This document shows positions 46,608 to 60,382 of a stretch of 64,000 nt of DNA, one piece after another. The DNA is taken from positions 10,001 through 74,000 of the forward strand of contig JAWQEG010000735.1 of NCBI GenBank assembly GCA_033782935.1. Direction: 5' to 3'. The number at the start of each line of letters is the position of its first letter. Within the stretch, counting starts at the first letter, position 1. The notes beneath the pieces are model-generated. The model was not told the origin of the DNA, searched no databases, and worked only from the letters and a program-made list of their open reading frames with translations. The position numbers and the translations under genes are program-made. Source of the stretch: Petrolisthes cinctipes (Eukaryota > Arthropoda > Malacostraca > Decapoda > Porcellanidae).

Positions 46608-49600
46608 CTATTTACAATTGCCAAGTCCATTTTTTTTGGAAAGGAGAAACTGATGATATTCTTGATTGAGAATGGAATCCTTAGGACCCCAGTCATATGC
46701 CGGTCTGAAAACCTTTCCCAGTGAGTTGATAATACTTGGAGAGTCATTGGAGATATGTGTCTGGTACAGTTGTACTAAGAACATCAGTGGCACCATCAAA
46801 ATTGCCATTGTTGCAATCCCAATACCAATCCCTGCAAATACGAGTACATACATGACGTATTAGTTTTGCTTATATACTGTATTGTACAGTTGATAGAGAA
46901 AAATCAAGCTATTTACCAGCTACTGGTACTTTCTGCATCATTGGATTAGTTGTGCTATATGTATGATCAACTGTCAACACTGGACACATGCTTCATAAAG
47001 TCTGGTACCAACCCATGCCATGACTACTGAACTGGCACTCAGCTATAGAGAGAAGGATGTGAGGCTAAATCCAAAATAATCTGCTATTGTGGTACTGACA
47101 TGGATGTTTTATGACATATGGTGGCATTATGATAGTGCCTAGAACTCAGATTAAGTATATTCAATATTCCCTACCCTTCTTCCAAGTGGATTTGATCTGG
47201 CCAAGAGTTTAAGAATCCAACTCACTATCTTCTCAGCCACCTCCCCTCTTATTGCACAGTACAATTCGATATAGCTAAGAGACTTACCTGTGGCCACATC
47301 GTCAAACACATAGCTGCCGTATTTTAGTGGTGAAGCTGTTGCCTGACTGTAGATGAAGACAACAATGAGGAAGAGTGGATTGAAGACACCCCAGCACACC
47401 TTCCAGTACATCCCTGTCTTGCGGTTCAGCATGAATTCTATGTCTTTCAGTAAACGTGGGAGCCCATACACCCACACCACTCCCACCAGCTCGAAAATCA
47501 TTAATGCAAAGATGGGCACACCCTGGGGAAGACAGAAAGAGCCTGGAAATTTGGTGCTTTTTATTCTCACTTATGATTTGGAGTCTGGAGAAACAGAACT
47601 TATTCATGTCTTTAATTTTGGTGTTATATTGCAGCCTTCTCCATTAATATTGGTTGTTGTTCCTCAAGTGGCCTTATCAAACAGCCTTGAGTCATAGAGG
47701 AAGGTCATGGCTTGGAATGGGTTTTCCCTTATGGGTCTCATGGAATGAAGGTTCTGTTATTGGCAAGTGGTTATGTGTAGTGCAATCATCCATAATGTGT
47801 TTAATGGTAATGGTTAATTGTGCATTGCAGTGATACTTATGCGCTTTATCTGGTAAACAAATTTGACGAATGGTGGTGTAACACATTGTAAAACAAACAT
47901 CACTGCATTATGCTTTCAGAAGTGGCAGAGTGTGCAAAATAATACCATATTGGAAAATGAGATGAATTTCTCTTTCTCTTGGGCCTCTCCAACACCAGAA
48001 ATGCAGAATAATTGGATATAAAACATAACAGTACTGTAGCATATATTACTTACCCCAGCATAATGATTGAGGAGAGTCAGAATGTACTGACCCTGTGGGA
48101 TGGTGTATAAGATCCCCACCAGCATACCACTGATACACACACCCAATGTGACCTGCCACTTGATCAGGTGCGGGAACTGGTCACAGATGGCAGTGATGAT
48201 GACTCCAGTATATGGTATGGCACTTCCTAACCCCAGTGTGAACATCATCAAGAAGAAAAGCACTGAGAAAACCTGACCAGAGATGGATAACAACAAAATT
48301 AGTGTATTTTACGGATGAATATAAACAGTTCATTTGTTTACAAGTGGTTATTTTGGAATGTCCACATATGGTACAGGTATGGACAAACACTTAAATACAC
48401 AAGGGGTGACTCAAGTAAACCCAGGACAGTTTCTCTTGAGTAGTAAGCTGGATTGGATTCTTTTGACTAAGTTTAACAGTGCTGTAGTTTCTATAGGGTT
48501 GCAAGCAGATTCTCTATTATCAAAACAAAAGTATAATAAGTGTATATTACATGCATATATCATCATCACCATCACTGGGGGCATAATCTGGCAGTACTTC
48601 ATGGCTCCTAGCTTTTTTGGCCATTTCTTGGTATCACTCGGAGCAAACCTCCCTTTCCAACCCCAGTACCTCCCAGCCTAAGTCATCAGTGTGCTTGAGC
48701 TACGAGTTGTGTGACCTCTTGACCTACGCCACCTACGGTCAATCCTTGAGGATATAACTTTGTTTGCAGGATCAGCCTCAGGGAAATGAGCCACATGTCC
48801 ATATAGCTGAAGTTGTCATTTTAGGATCAGTCTGGTAATTGGTCTTGAATCAGTCTCATGGAGTAATGTGTGGTTGTACTCTCGGTCTCTCCTGGTATAT
48901 ACCACAATTCCTTGAAGACACTTACTACCAAATGAGTCAATATAATCCCTCATGATGCCATGAAGCTTACCCATGCAGTAAAATCAGCAGCACTAATGCC
49001 CTGTAGACCATTATATTCATCCTACACTGATATCGACAACGATAAATACTCCTGTTGAGTGAGTGTAACTCTGTAGGCCAGACCAAGGCTTCGAGTGACT
49101 TCCCCATTCATCCCTGGCATTGTACAGTATAATCTGAGATGTGATAGACAAGTTTCGTGAGTGGGACTGGGATTGTAATGGTGGTATTCTATAACCTTGA
49201 ATGGGAGGTATTGAACCAGCATACAGAACCATGGGATATATATATCACTTCATCAGTATCGTCAGTCCTTCTAGTTTGGCCGTAGGATACAGCTTATTTC
49301 GTACTGTAGGCTTGTATGTAGTATGGAGCAAACAAACCAGTCTACGAAAGCTATCTTGTCAACTGTATTTCTAGTTATTGGAGTTTGACAATTAAGAATA
49401 TGGGTTACTGATTACTGTAGACCTACCTGTGGGGCCTTTTCAAACCTGACATGGCCAGCTAGTCTCCCAAAGTTTGTTTTAGATCATTAGGTTAGATAAG
49501 TAATGTGTTGCTTTACACTTTCTGTTGGATTCTAGTCCTTTGGCTTTGACAGTACAGTACAAAATTAGTTCTGCTAAGAGGGTATGATTTTGTTGGCAAA

Positions 49601-52600
49601 TGGTAGGCTTCAGATTCCTGCAGACTGAGGTGCAACATACTCCTTCAGCATATGTCTGAGGACATCACAGATTCCTCATGACTTCCCAAGATTTCTTGAT
49701 ATTGCTGGATTTTATTTGAAACACAGTTCGTTGAACATACCTGTGGGGCGACCTGGAACCTAGCAAGGGCATCCGGAAAGCTGACAAAGGCAAGGGCTGT
49801 GCCCCCTCCCTTGACCACATTCTGCACCTCCACTCCTAGCTCCTCTGCTAGGTTACCCAGGATGGCAAAGGTGGTGAAGCCAGCCAGCAGGGAAGTCAAG
49901 GTGTCAGCCAGAGAGATGATGGTAGCATCATTGTACACATTGTTGCGGAAGCCATTGTACGAGGACAGCATTACCACAATCCCGAACCCAACGGATAAAC
50001 TGAAGAAGGCCTGGTCCACTGCAGCATACCACACCTGCAGTTAGAAGTATATTTACCTGAGTCCACTTTGCTTCTGAGCTCTATTTTTCTCTTAATTACC
50101 CAAGTTTAACCCATGTACAGTAGCTCCCAAAACTATATTGTTAAAATAAAGTGCTATACATTCTGACACAATGGACGTTGTATCTGACACATACCGAGAC
50201 GACAAGTGGGCGGGGACAAGGTTTCATTCTGTTTATTCCGCCATCCTTCTAACCCACTTTATTGATAGTTTTGGGAGCTACTGTACAGCAGGGGTTTCCT
50301 ATAATTATGAATCATTTGGGTAGTCTTAGGATATTATCTACACTGAAGAGTGAGTTTTGGTTTATGGATAAAATAAAATTATTTTGACATTTGATATCAT
50401 TTGTGTAACCCACAATGGATTCTATCATTTAATTACAGAATAATGCAATATTTCTTCACCCATCATGTAAGTCTTACGTTACACAACCAATGTAAAAGAG
50501 AGCCTGTATTCCACTGCTAATAAACACCTGCAATTTTACAGCAATCACTTGATGTAAATTTACAGCCAGCACTGTACCTTTATTTTCATTTTAAATGGTA
50601 TTGTATAGAAACAATGATGGGTGTAATTAAGATTATATATAATATATATTAAAGCAATCTGTGAGAAATTGTCCATTAATGAGAATCGGGGACAGCTTAG
50701 TTAACTGTTAACAAGTCTGTGGGGCAGAACAGCTTGAACAGCAAAATATTCACATTGGTCAACAAAATTCAGCATGTCAAGTTTAACTGAAATCCTTCCA
50801 GTGAATTTTGAATGAACTTCACTGACTGACCTAGGGTTTGAACTTACACTTACTAAGTACAGTATGGTAGGACAGGGTATGCAGTGATGTTTGGGCATGA
50901 AGTAGCAGAAAATTTGAAAGCTGTTACCAGTGATGTCTCTACAAGTATCTGAGTGTCTGGATACTCCCCAGAGTAAAAAAGATGAAGTTATTGAAAAGAT
51001 AATTCACTTGATGCACCTTGAGTTACTGACAGGAGTGGAAATTTTGCTCAGCTCTTTTTAGTGATACCCTTGAATTGAGAGGCAACCAGAAATTAGAAAA
51101 AGAAGTAGACAACATTCCACAAAACCTAAAAGATGATATAAAAGAAAGGTAAAATGGACTGAGATTGCTGTACCCTTTGGTGAGTAGGAAGGTAGTACAC
51201 TGCACTTACCCCTGGATCAATCAGTTTTTCCCAGCGCGGTGTGATGAAGAAGAGCACTCCTTTCATTGCTCCAGGCAGGGTGGCACCACGGATGAGTATG
51301 GTGAAGAGAACAATGTAAGGAAAGAATGCGGTGAAGTAAGCTGCCTTGCCAGAACTCTTCACGCCCCATGCTTGCACCACAAAGATCAATATCCAGGAGG
51401 TCAGCAGGCACCCTGCCATATGCCAGTCAGGATAACCTAACCCATTCTTGAATCCCTCAGGATCTATTTTAAGCACTTGGTTCCTGCAGACGTGTAGATA
51501 ATAGAAATGAGAATGTATATTTCAAGTGGATGCCACATTGCATACATTCCTTTGCCTATGATATTGATAAAGGTTTGTTGGTTTACAGTTCATGCATAAA
51601 TTTTCCTTCAAATTTACAAATTGCAGTTATGTGTAATGGGCTTGCATGAAAGAAGACAAAACTCTTGACTTTGTACAGTATTTCAATATGCTGTACCACC
51701 AAGCATCTTACATGAAATATTCTTCAGAAGGAGTTATCGCCTGGGCTGTGTCATTTAGTACAAAGGTAGAGTTACTGTTTATATCAACACAGTAAGGACT
51801 AGCCCAAGGCCCACATGATGACCAGGGTAGTATACTACTGAAGGAGGCGAAGAAGTAGTAGACACACATAGCCATTAAAGACACATAATAGGTTGCCACG
51901 ATCCAGGTACAGAACGCCTGAGCACAACCAACACCTGTGTGAACATTAAACAGATTACTGTAATGAAAGTTATGCTACCTTGTTAACATATATTATCATC
52001 ATTGTCATCCCAGACCACAATACTGCTGCAACTTTTTGCCCATTTATGTGGACTTTAAATAGCTAAAGTTAGCAGAACTCAATCTGGATAAGGAAACCTT
52101 TGTTACCAAGCTATTTCTTTGGGAAAATTCCAGAATGGGTGTTACGGCCTCAGGGAGGTACCCGTAAAAATGTGCATGCATGACCCAGTGCCTCACAATG
52201 GAAAGCAGAGAAGGGAAAGAGACAATCTCCTCACTGGGTCCTGGGTGTACTTTCTGTGAGTAGAAATTTCCCCACTATTGCAGTCATCAGTCGGCCTCCT
52301 GGCCAAGTTCACCCGCTACCAGGTCACCTTGCATCTTAAGATTGTAATTTATAAACTAGGAACATAATGTACTGGGATAGAACAATTTTTATCCCACATC
52401 TTAGCATATCTACCTTTGAAGGCTGGTGAGAGTTGCCACACTTTTATGGGACCGAAGGATGAGAACTGACCAATGCAGAATTCGAGGTAATACAAGGGCT
52501 TGCCGATGAAGATGAGGACAAGGATGTACGGAATGAGGAAGGCACCTCCACCATTCTCCAGGGCCACGAAGGGAAACCTCCACACGTTGCCCACTCCAAC

Positions 52601-55600
52601 TGCCATGGATATGCAAGTAAGCAGGAACTCACGTTTGTTGGCCCACTGTTCCCTCTCCGGTCGCTCAGGTATCTGTGTGCAGTAAAAGGAAAACTATACT
52701 ATATAACTCACTCTAATACTTATTAAGAAAATGGAAAACCTCTTGCATAGAAAGATTGTTTATTGCCAAAAAAAATTCAGAAATATTGGGGAGGGTCACA
52801 TGTAGAACAATCCCACTTTAATTACACATATAAACCATATATTGAATGTTTCGAGAGGTAAGAGAAAAGAAGGGACACACTGATGTATTTTACTAGATGT
52901 TGAACTTAACGTGGTAAATAATAATGATATACTCACACTTTGGGCATGACTGGGTGACTGTGGGTGGTCTATGTCCTGCCTCTCCTGCATTGTATCTGGT
53001 TGGACCGTCTTTCCTAGAGTTTCATCTAACTCTAGTCCATCGAATGCGGCATTGACTGTACCCTGTTGGGATATGTTACAGTTATGGCCTTAGTTGCCTG
53101 ACACTAGTGACTAGAAGGAGATTATACATAGTATAGAAATATACTATGTATATTATATTACATAGTATATGTAATTACATAGTACAGTATATACTGTATA
53201 TAGTAATATACTATGTATACCCAATGTAGCCCATACATCAGACAAACAGAATTGATAAAGATGGGAGAAGCCTTTGTCATGTAGTGGATGAATCCTTGAG
53301 AAACAGAGGTGTTTGAATTTTAAGTTTGTACTTCTTACCAAACCAATGTGATTGCCTGTACAGTCACGAGCATAAGTTTCTTTACCCCCATGGCGAGAAT
53401 GAGGTCGAAGTTGTGGTTGGAGACGGCACAGGCAAACGAACATTGGGAGTCAGTATCTCATGACGGCGTAAAATTTGTTGTATTCAAGTGAACACCTACC
53501 GTGACATGAAGCATCATCCGAACATTATGAACTGGTCCATTTTTGTTCGTCTAGTCCATATCCAACCACGACTTCGACCTAACTTTCGCCAGGGGGGTAA
53601 AGAAACTTATGCTCGTGACTGTACATGCTATACAAGTCTTGCATTCTGTATACGTGTGAAGACATGAAAGACGAAATGAACATTTTAAATTTTTTACCTC
53701 ACTACTGGATTACTGTACAGTGTGCCCTGCCCTATGTGGTTTACTTCAGACTCCAGGTTTCATCATTCCTTCATCTCCACATATTTACTGTACAGTCTCC
53801 TCTACTGCCGCGTTCATCACTCCAGCGTAGTCAATGTGTGTACACTCGCGGTCAGAAATTGTGTCCTGATCCCTTGGCATGATGAATCGCAACTAGCTGA
53901 GTTCGTTGATTCGAACTACTGTGTGTTGTAGGGAGACGCACCGTTGTTCGATCCTTCAAAGCTAGGCTGTTTGCGATTCATTTTGCCAGGGGATAGAGAC
54001 ACAGTTTCTGACCGTGAGTGTACATACCTCACATGGTGTGAACCTCCAGTGTAATCAACTCTAGTATCTGAAACACATACCAGTATGAGTCAGTGGGAGG
54101 TTGACTGAGGGGTAGTAGAGGCTTGGGTGTGGTGTTCTACGGAGGCAAGGAAGGGCGATGACTGTAAGCAGTAATACAGTCGTCTTGGCCAGGTGCTATT
54201 TTTATTAATGCTCAATATAAGTTGTTGTTGTTGTTGTTGAAGTTCCTCAAGCTGTCTGGCCGAACAGCCCCGAGTTCTTGAGGAAGGCTATGGCTTGAAC
54301 CGGGCTTTCCCACAGTGCCCTCAGTGAGTGTATCTTGTGTTGTTGGCGAGTGTCGTTGTGTTCGTTGCAGTCTTCCATGATGTGTTTAATAGAATGGGGT
54401 GCTGTGTTGCATCCTGGGCAGGTATCTGTGATGGCTCTGTCTAGTTTCTTTTGATATGTTAGAAGAGCCGGATGGTGGCCGCTTCTCAACCTGGCCAGGT
54501 GAACTCTGTCTTCGCGGGGTAGGGAGGATTCTGATGGGTGGATGTCAGGGGGTCGTGCATGCAGCAGGGTGTTATTTTTAAGTTTTTTGATGGAATGGTG
54601 GGTGATTTGAGTGTGGATGTGTTTTTTGAGGCTGGTTTGGGGTGGGCAGGGTGTAAGAGATGATAGTATTTGTGTGTGGTATCGTGTACTGGGGGTTGTT
54701 TTGATGTTTCTTGGCATCTCTGGGTGTTTTACCATGTGGTGTAGTGGGTGGTGTAGATTTCTGGAGGCTGCGGCAAATGTTTGTGTGCCTCTCATGTCAA
54801 GGTGGTCCTTAATCTTGAGGATTTTGGTTTCGTGGTGTAAGTGATCTGTGGGTGTGGTAGCTGTGCAGCCTGTGATTATTCTTAGGGCTCTGTTTTGTAT
54901 GGTCTGTAGGGTGTTGAGATGAGTCTCAGTGAGGTTTGAGGCCCAGGCGGGGCTTGCGTAATCCATCACTGATCGGATATATTGTTTGTACACTGTGGTT
55001 GTGGTTTCTTTGGTGTGTTCAAATGTTGTGCTGGTAAGTGATCTGAGGGCCTTGAGTCTTTGCATGCATTTGTTTTTGATGGTTGTGATGTGTTGTTTGA
55101 ATGTCATAGATGTGCTGTATGTTATGCCAAGTATTTTGTGTGTGTGTGTGTGTGGTATAGGTGTGTTGTTTATGGTGAGGTGTGGTGTGTAGCGGTGTTC
55201 TGCATTCCAGTTGGTGAGAAGGGTGGCTGTTGACTTGGTGGGTGCTATTTTAAGTCTATTTGTGATGAACCAGGCATTGAGTGTGTTGAGGTAGGGTTGG
55301 AGGATGTGAGTGGCTGTGTCTGCATTTCTGTGTGTACATGTGAGTGTTATGTCGTCTGCGTAGGAGGCTATTTGTATTTGTGGTGTCTGGTGGAGTTTTT
55401 GTTTCTTGTTCTACATCATAACAATAATAGTAGTTATTGCACGTAAGAATAATATCTCGGTGAGGAATTTAAGCACGTCACTGTATTGCTATAACATTCC
55501 ACACCACCATTAGTCCTCACAGGTAAAGATCGGTTCGTTCCTTCAAGTTAGTCATGGTAATATGGTAATTATTTTGTGACGATGGCAATTTTTTTTTAAT

Positions 55601-56060
55601 AATAACAATATCCAACATGATGAACAGTGGTAATGGTGTACTGACAGTTGTAATTATAAGTTGTTTCCTGACAGTTTCATTACATTTTTCATTACATAGT
55701 AAACCTTTCACAGGATTTAGTGTTCACATTACTTTGTGATCATAGATGGATTGGGTGAGAATGGAAACAATCATATATTTGGGGTGTTGGATGCTTCATA
55801 TATGCTTCAGTTGAGATTCAAGGTATATATTGGTTAATTGAGTCCAGGGTATACATAAGTTAATATTATGATATTACACGCTGATATAGATTGCCTTGCA
55901 CCTTGTATGTGACTTACAATACCCTATTTACACAAGACCACTTATTTAATTAAAATTAATTGCGTTTAGGTCATGGCGATATGATGTTAGTAAAAACCTA
56001 TATCTGTATTGAACCTGGCCTATTTAGCGAACACCACAACTGTGCACGCCAATTAATGTG

Positions 56061-56100
<40 letters not shown>

Positions 56101-57416
56101 TTCCAGTGCATTCGTGACTTTAACTTTGAATGAATTAATTTTGTTGGCATCCTCACTCAATCCATCTATAACCACTTTGTAATGTCAAAACCGAAGTGTG
56201 TGAAAGTTCATTATGTAATGATAAAATATTTCCTCGGTCGGAGCAGTCAAAATTCATCGTAAAATATCGACAGTCATGACACTACTTCAATATTCACAAT
56301 GCTCGTAAAATGATGGAATTTGTTATAATTGACAGAAAATAAAGTCATCATCACAATGATTAACTTGGAGGGACCAATCTATGGAAATTTATGAGGCCTG
56401 ATTTTGATGTATTATGTTCCAGGAACATTGTGATGTTCCCAAACTCCACATTCAATAAAATTTACCTATTATGTGCAGTAACTATCATTAACGTTATGAT
56501 GTAGACCATGAAATACAGTATTAAATAAAACCACGATGCTCTGGCTGAGACTAGCTACTGCCTCACCAACCTGTACTTCTTTTGGCGTTTGAGTGCATAG
56601 TATACTGATAATAAACAATAACAAAGGACTTTCCTAGCCACCACAATGTTGTGGGCTAACAATGTCATGTTTGTTATGTAACAGCTTTATATAGTTGACG
56701 TATAATTTAGTACAGCGTTATTGCTTACAGTCCCCGACTAACTTGCCTCAGTAAAACACCACACCATTCCCAAGCCTACATCCCCGATTTGCTCTGGCAT
56801 GTGTTTCGGATATGAGGGTCGAAACTGGCGGTTCACACGTTGTGGAGTACAAACATTGACAACACTGGAGTGATGAACGTGGCAGTGGAGGAGACTGTAC
56901 ACTCGCGGTCAGAAATTGTGTCCTGATCCCTTGACACGATGAATCGCAACTAGCCGAGCTTTGATGATTCAAACAACTGTGTGTCGTAGGGAGCCGTACC
57001 GTTGTTTGAACCTTAATTCAAAGCTATGCTGTTTGTGATTCATCGTGCCAGGGGATCGGGACGCAATTTCTGACAGCGAGTGTACACCCGAGCTCGTAAA
57101 TTCGCGACCACGTACTTAGATGTTTATGCCATTTGAGCTAGTAACATTTATTTGGGGAGGAATCAGAGTATAGGTTGAGCATAATAAAGGGACATAATAC
57201 AATCTTTCACCTACAATGACACCTTCCCCACACAGTGTTACCAGCTCAGATGACATAAACATTTGGGGACGTGGTCGCGAATTTACGAGCTCGAGTGTAC
57301 ATACTGTGAGAATGCCAAGGTTGTCCTGGGATGACCACATACCTTTTTTGAAGAAGATTGCATAGATACCGTACCTTGTAATCCATGGGGCCTCCTAGAC
57401 CTGGTGTGGGTGGCAT
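46608..57416 (-). CDS. SLC6 family Na+-coupled transporter (nutrient amino-acid transporter-like)
   Basis: Nine exons on the minus strand close in frame to about 631 aa: 57416-57375 (MPPTPGLGGPMDYK), 53062-52937, 52672-52414, 51934-51712, 51483-51210, 50034-49741, 48272-48054, 47522-47288, 46831-46608 (stop TAG). Family signatures are AVGVGNVWRFPFVALENGGG (80-99, TM1, with the unwound Na+/substrate segment), YYLEFCIGQFSSFGP (TM2), TWIVATYYVSLMAMCVYYFF (TM3), the extracellular loop 2 with an NST sequon, and LSSYNGFRNNVYNDA after TM6. DIEFMLNRKTGMYWKVCWGV precedes TM11. All 12 membrane segments are accounted for; the N and C tails are cytoplasmic by family topology. The transporter would couple Na+ (and usually Cl-) to uptake of amino acids or related substrates at the plasma membrane. 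Substrate cannot be fixed from sequence; I place it near arthropod nutrient amino-acid transporters. Intron 1 is 4.3 kb and packed with transposons. Confidence 0.92.
47652..47890 (-). mobile_element. (CAA)n-tailed LINE, old 3' fragment
   Basis: Degenerate match to the LINE 3' end at 54221 onward: TTGTTGTTCCTCAAG, AACAGCCTTGAGTCATAGAG, GTCATGGCTTGGAATGGGTT, AATGTGTTTAATGG. About 240 bp with many substitutions, so older than the copies at 38926 and 54221. Lies in SLC6 intron between exons 7 and 8, sense relative to that gene. Confidence 0.75.
48273..49740 (-). other. SLC6 intron 6
   Basis: About 1.5 kb with no recognised element or frame; contains TACAGTA/TACTGTA heptamers near 49122, 49310, 49421 and 49552. 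Confidence 0.55.
50116..50285. mobile_element. 170-bp TA-flanked MITE
   Basis: Left TACAGTAGCTCCCAAAACTA and the inverted right end TACAGTAGCTCCCAAAACTA are identical over 20 bp and continue with similarity. TA flanks both sides. No coding capacity; in the SLC6 intron between exons 5 and 6. The remaining intron (50286-51209) shows nothing else. Confidence 0.88.
51935..52413 (-). other. SLC6 intron 3
   Basis: About 480 bp without a recognised element. Confidence 0.5.
53118..53217. repeat. AT-rich palindromic cluster
   Basis: A near-perfect hairpin (ATACATAGTATA, short loop, TATACTATGTAT) at about 53125-53153 is followed by further self-complementary pieces (TTACATAGTATATGTAATTAC, ACAGTATATACTGT, AGTAATATACTATGTATAC). 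The about 100-bp region could extrude a cruciform. It lies in SLC6 intron 1. Confidence 0.7.
53359..53623. mobile_element. 265-bp TA-flanked MITE
   Basis: Left end TACAGTCACGAGCATAAGTT then TCTTTACCCCC; right end, inverted, TACAGTCACGAGCATAAGTT then TCTTTACCCCCC. The paired arms continue to about 64 bp through GGTCGAAGT and TGTGGTTGG. TA on both sides; no ORF. Confidence 0.9.
53840..54022. mobile_element. TACACTCGCGGTCAG MITE, copy 1
   Basis: Left TACACTCGCGGTCAGAAATT and inverted right TACACTCACGGTCAGAAACT, continuing through GTGTC, ATCCC, TGGCA and ATGAATCGCAA. 183 bp, TA at both edges, inserted in the left TIR of the larger element. A sister copy is at 56898-57084. Confidence 0.9.
54221..55405 (-). 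mobile_element. (CAA)n-tailed LINE, 3' 1.2 kb
   Basis: On the minus strand an open frame runs from about 55405 to 54247, including upstream of its first Met: QIQIASYADDITLTCTHRN holds the reverse-transcriptase catalytic YADD, followed by LNAWFITNRLKIAPTKS, KILGITYSTSMTFKQHI, YIRSVMDYASPAWASNL, and a C-terminal zinc-knuckle-like CPGCNTAPHSIKHIMEDC. It ends FGQTA-stop and a (CAA)n tail at 54221-54240. The 5' part of the reverse transcriptase, the endonuclease and ORF1 are missing. The frame has no stop, so the copy is fairly young. Confidence 0.9.
56898..57084. mobile_element. TACACTCGCGGTCAG MITE, copy 2
   Basis: Same ends as copy 1 (TACACTCGCGGTCAGAAATT; inverted right TACACTCGCTGTCAGAAATT). 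Its left TA is the terminal TA of the 53791-56899 element and its right TA is the terminal TA of the next MITE. 187 bp; no ORF. Confidence 0.9.
57083..57299. mobile_element. TACACCCGAGCTCG MITE
   Basis: Left TACACCCGAGCTCGTAAATT then CGCGACCACGT; inverted right TACACTCGAGCTCGTAAATT then CGCGACCACGTC. Arms also pair at ATGTTTATG. 217 bp, TA on both sides, no ORF. It ends 76 bp from the donor of SLC6 exon 1. Confidence 0.9.
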
Positions 57417-58815
<1,399 letters not shown>

Positions 58816-58978
58816 TTAAGGGGAGATTCTCTTGTTGGTGAATTGGAAGGCTACTGATTCCTCCTAACTATGCCAGAAAACAGACGCCCTCAATGGTACT
58901 AATAGAGGATCTGTTTCATGGCATAGTTGGGAGGAACCAGAGACCTTCCAATTCACCAACAACAGTATCTCCCCTTAA
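58816..58978. mobile_element. 163-bp TTAA-flanked foldback MITE (piggyBac-like)
   Basis: TTAA at 58816-58819 and 58975-58978 flank arms that pair over about 60 bp: GGGGAGATTCTCTTGTTGGT then GAATTGGAAGG, and inverted GGGGAGATACTGTTGTTGGT then GAATTGGAAGG, continuing to ACTATGCCA. TTAA is the piggyBac target; the superfamily assignment rests on that alone. Confidence 0.85.
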
Positions 58979-59128
58979 TTACGGGCCGTGTGCAAAAAGT
59001 CCTGGGCAAGGCAACCAGTGTCATGACACAATAGCCTACGAACTACTTGGAACCCTCGAACCGACCATCGTCATCACCAAGCCCAGAACTCTTCTTGAAT
59101 AAAACCCCAAGTCTAACCAATTCCCATA

Positions 59129-59670
59129 TACAGTCGCGGCCATAATTCCCTTTCCACCCTCTAGGTGGGTAAGTTTAGAAGTGACAACGTCGCTCCTCTG
59201 ACTTGTCAAACCTCGACCTCACTACCTTTTCCCTACCTTCCTTTCTTTCTTCCTTTTTTATGTGTACTCTCCTTGTCTCTCTTATTCATCTGTGTATCTA
59301 TCTTTTTAATAATCTCAGTCTTTCTCCTATCCCAGTTATCTCTCATTCATTCAGAAGGGAAGAAAGAAAAGAGTTTAAAGTGCGTGAGTAAAAATACAGG
59401 AACTGAAATTCTACCATCTCATTCCTTCATCTCTTCTTCCTCCCTTCCTTTCCTATCTATAATGATAAGCACGGTAGGCCTAAGGAGTAACCCCCCTCCC
59501 CTCCTTCCCTACACTTGTTTTCTGTCCTAGCCTTTCCTTCCTTTACTTTCCTCATACACGTAATTTCTCTCTCCTCTCTCTTTTACCTCTCCATTCCCCA
59601 CCCGAATCTCTTCTGCTCCCGTCCCCTCACCACACTTTTGAAATGCATATTGTTTGTTCCAACTAACTTT

Positions 59671-59734
<64 letters not shown>

Positions 59735-60382
59735 GGTAGGTAGGTGGGTGGTTACCGTCACACAAGACATACAGATGAACACACACCCAGGTCCCTGCAA
59801 ACACATGCAAGACCTGACTTATTTCTCGCTACCTTCCCACTTTCCCTTCATTGCATATATCTTTCTTTCTTATTTTTTATTATGTTCCATACATTTCCCT
59901 CCCCTTCTCGTATTGTCACACCGACAAGGAAAAGGGACAAAAGACATGCATGCTGTAAGCGAGAGAATATGAGATGGGGAATAGTGGATAAAAGTGTATG
60001 ACAAAAAAAAAAAAAAAAAAAAAAATGCAAACGACGATAAGCTGTAGGGTAATGAGAGATTAGTCGGGTCCAAGTGCAGTGGTCACCATATGATTTGTGC
60101 GTCACCATGGAGGCTCCATGTGCGTCACACACAAGCACATGCATGAAAGCACAAGTGTGTGTGGCTAACATGTTGCATAAATTCGCATCCATCTCATATA
60201 CTAAATAATGCTAATATGACCATGCAGTAGTTGTATGCTGAACCAGTTTCTATTCTAACAATATGCGTAATTTACCATATGAGAACTAAATCTATAATCT
60301 ATGCATTCAAATTGTGTTAAAACATCACTATAGCTTATACATAGGCTGGTGGAAATGAAGTGAACTTATGCTGCCGACTGTA
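59129..60382. mobile_element. Possible degenerate 1.25-kb TA-flanked element
   Basis: Left TACAGTCGCGGCCATAATTC and inverted right TACAGTCGGCAGCATAAGTT share the outer 8 bp, then CATAA and a later TTCCACC with small indels. TA flanks both sides. The interior contains a (GA)n tract (59672-59731), GGTAG repeats and A23 (60003-60025) but no transposase. The two ends could also belong to separate elements. Confidence 0.45.

Larger units (their letters stand above)
53791..56899. mobile_element. Second copy of the 1.8-kb TA-flanked TIR element, with nested insertions
   Basis: The sequence outside two nested insertions aligns collinearly with 20255-22059: TACAGTCTCCTC left end, the TGAACCTCCAGTGT segment, GTGATCATAGATGGATTGGG, the (GA)n tract (56060-56096), AACTTGGAGGGACCAATCTA, and the inverted right end ending GGAGGAGACTGTA. 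Insertions are a MITE at 53840-54022 and a LINE at 54221-55405. No transposase frame remains in either copy, so the family appears non-autonomous. Confidence 0.87.
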
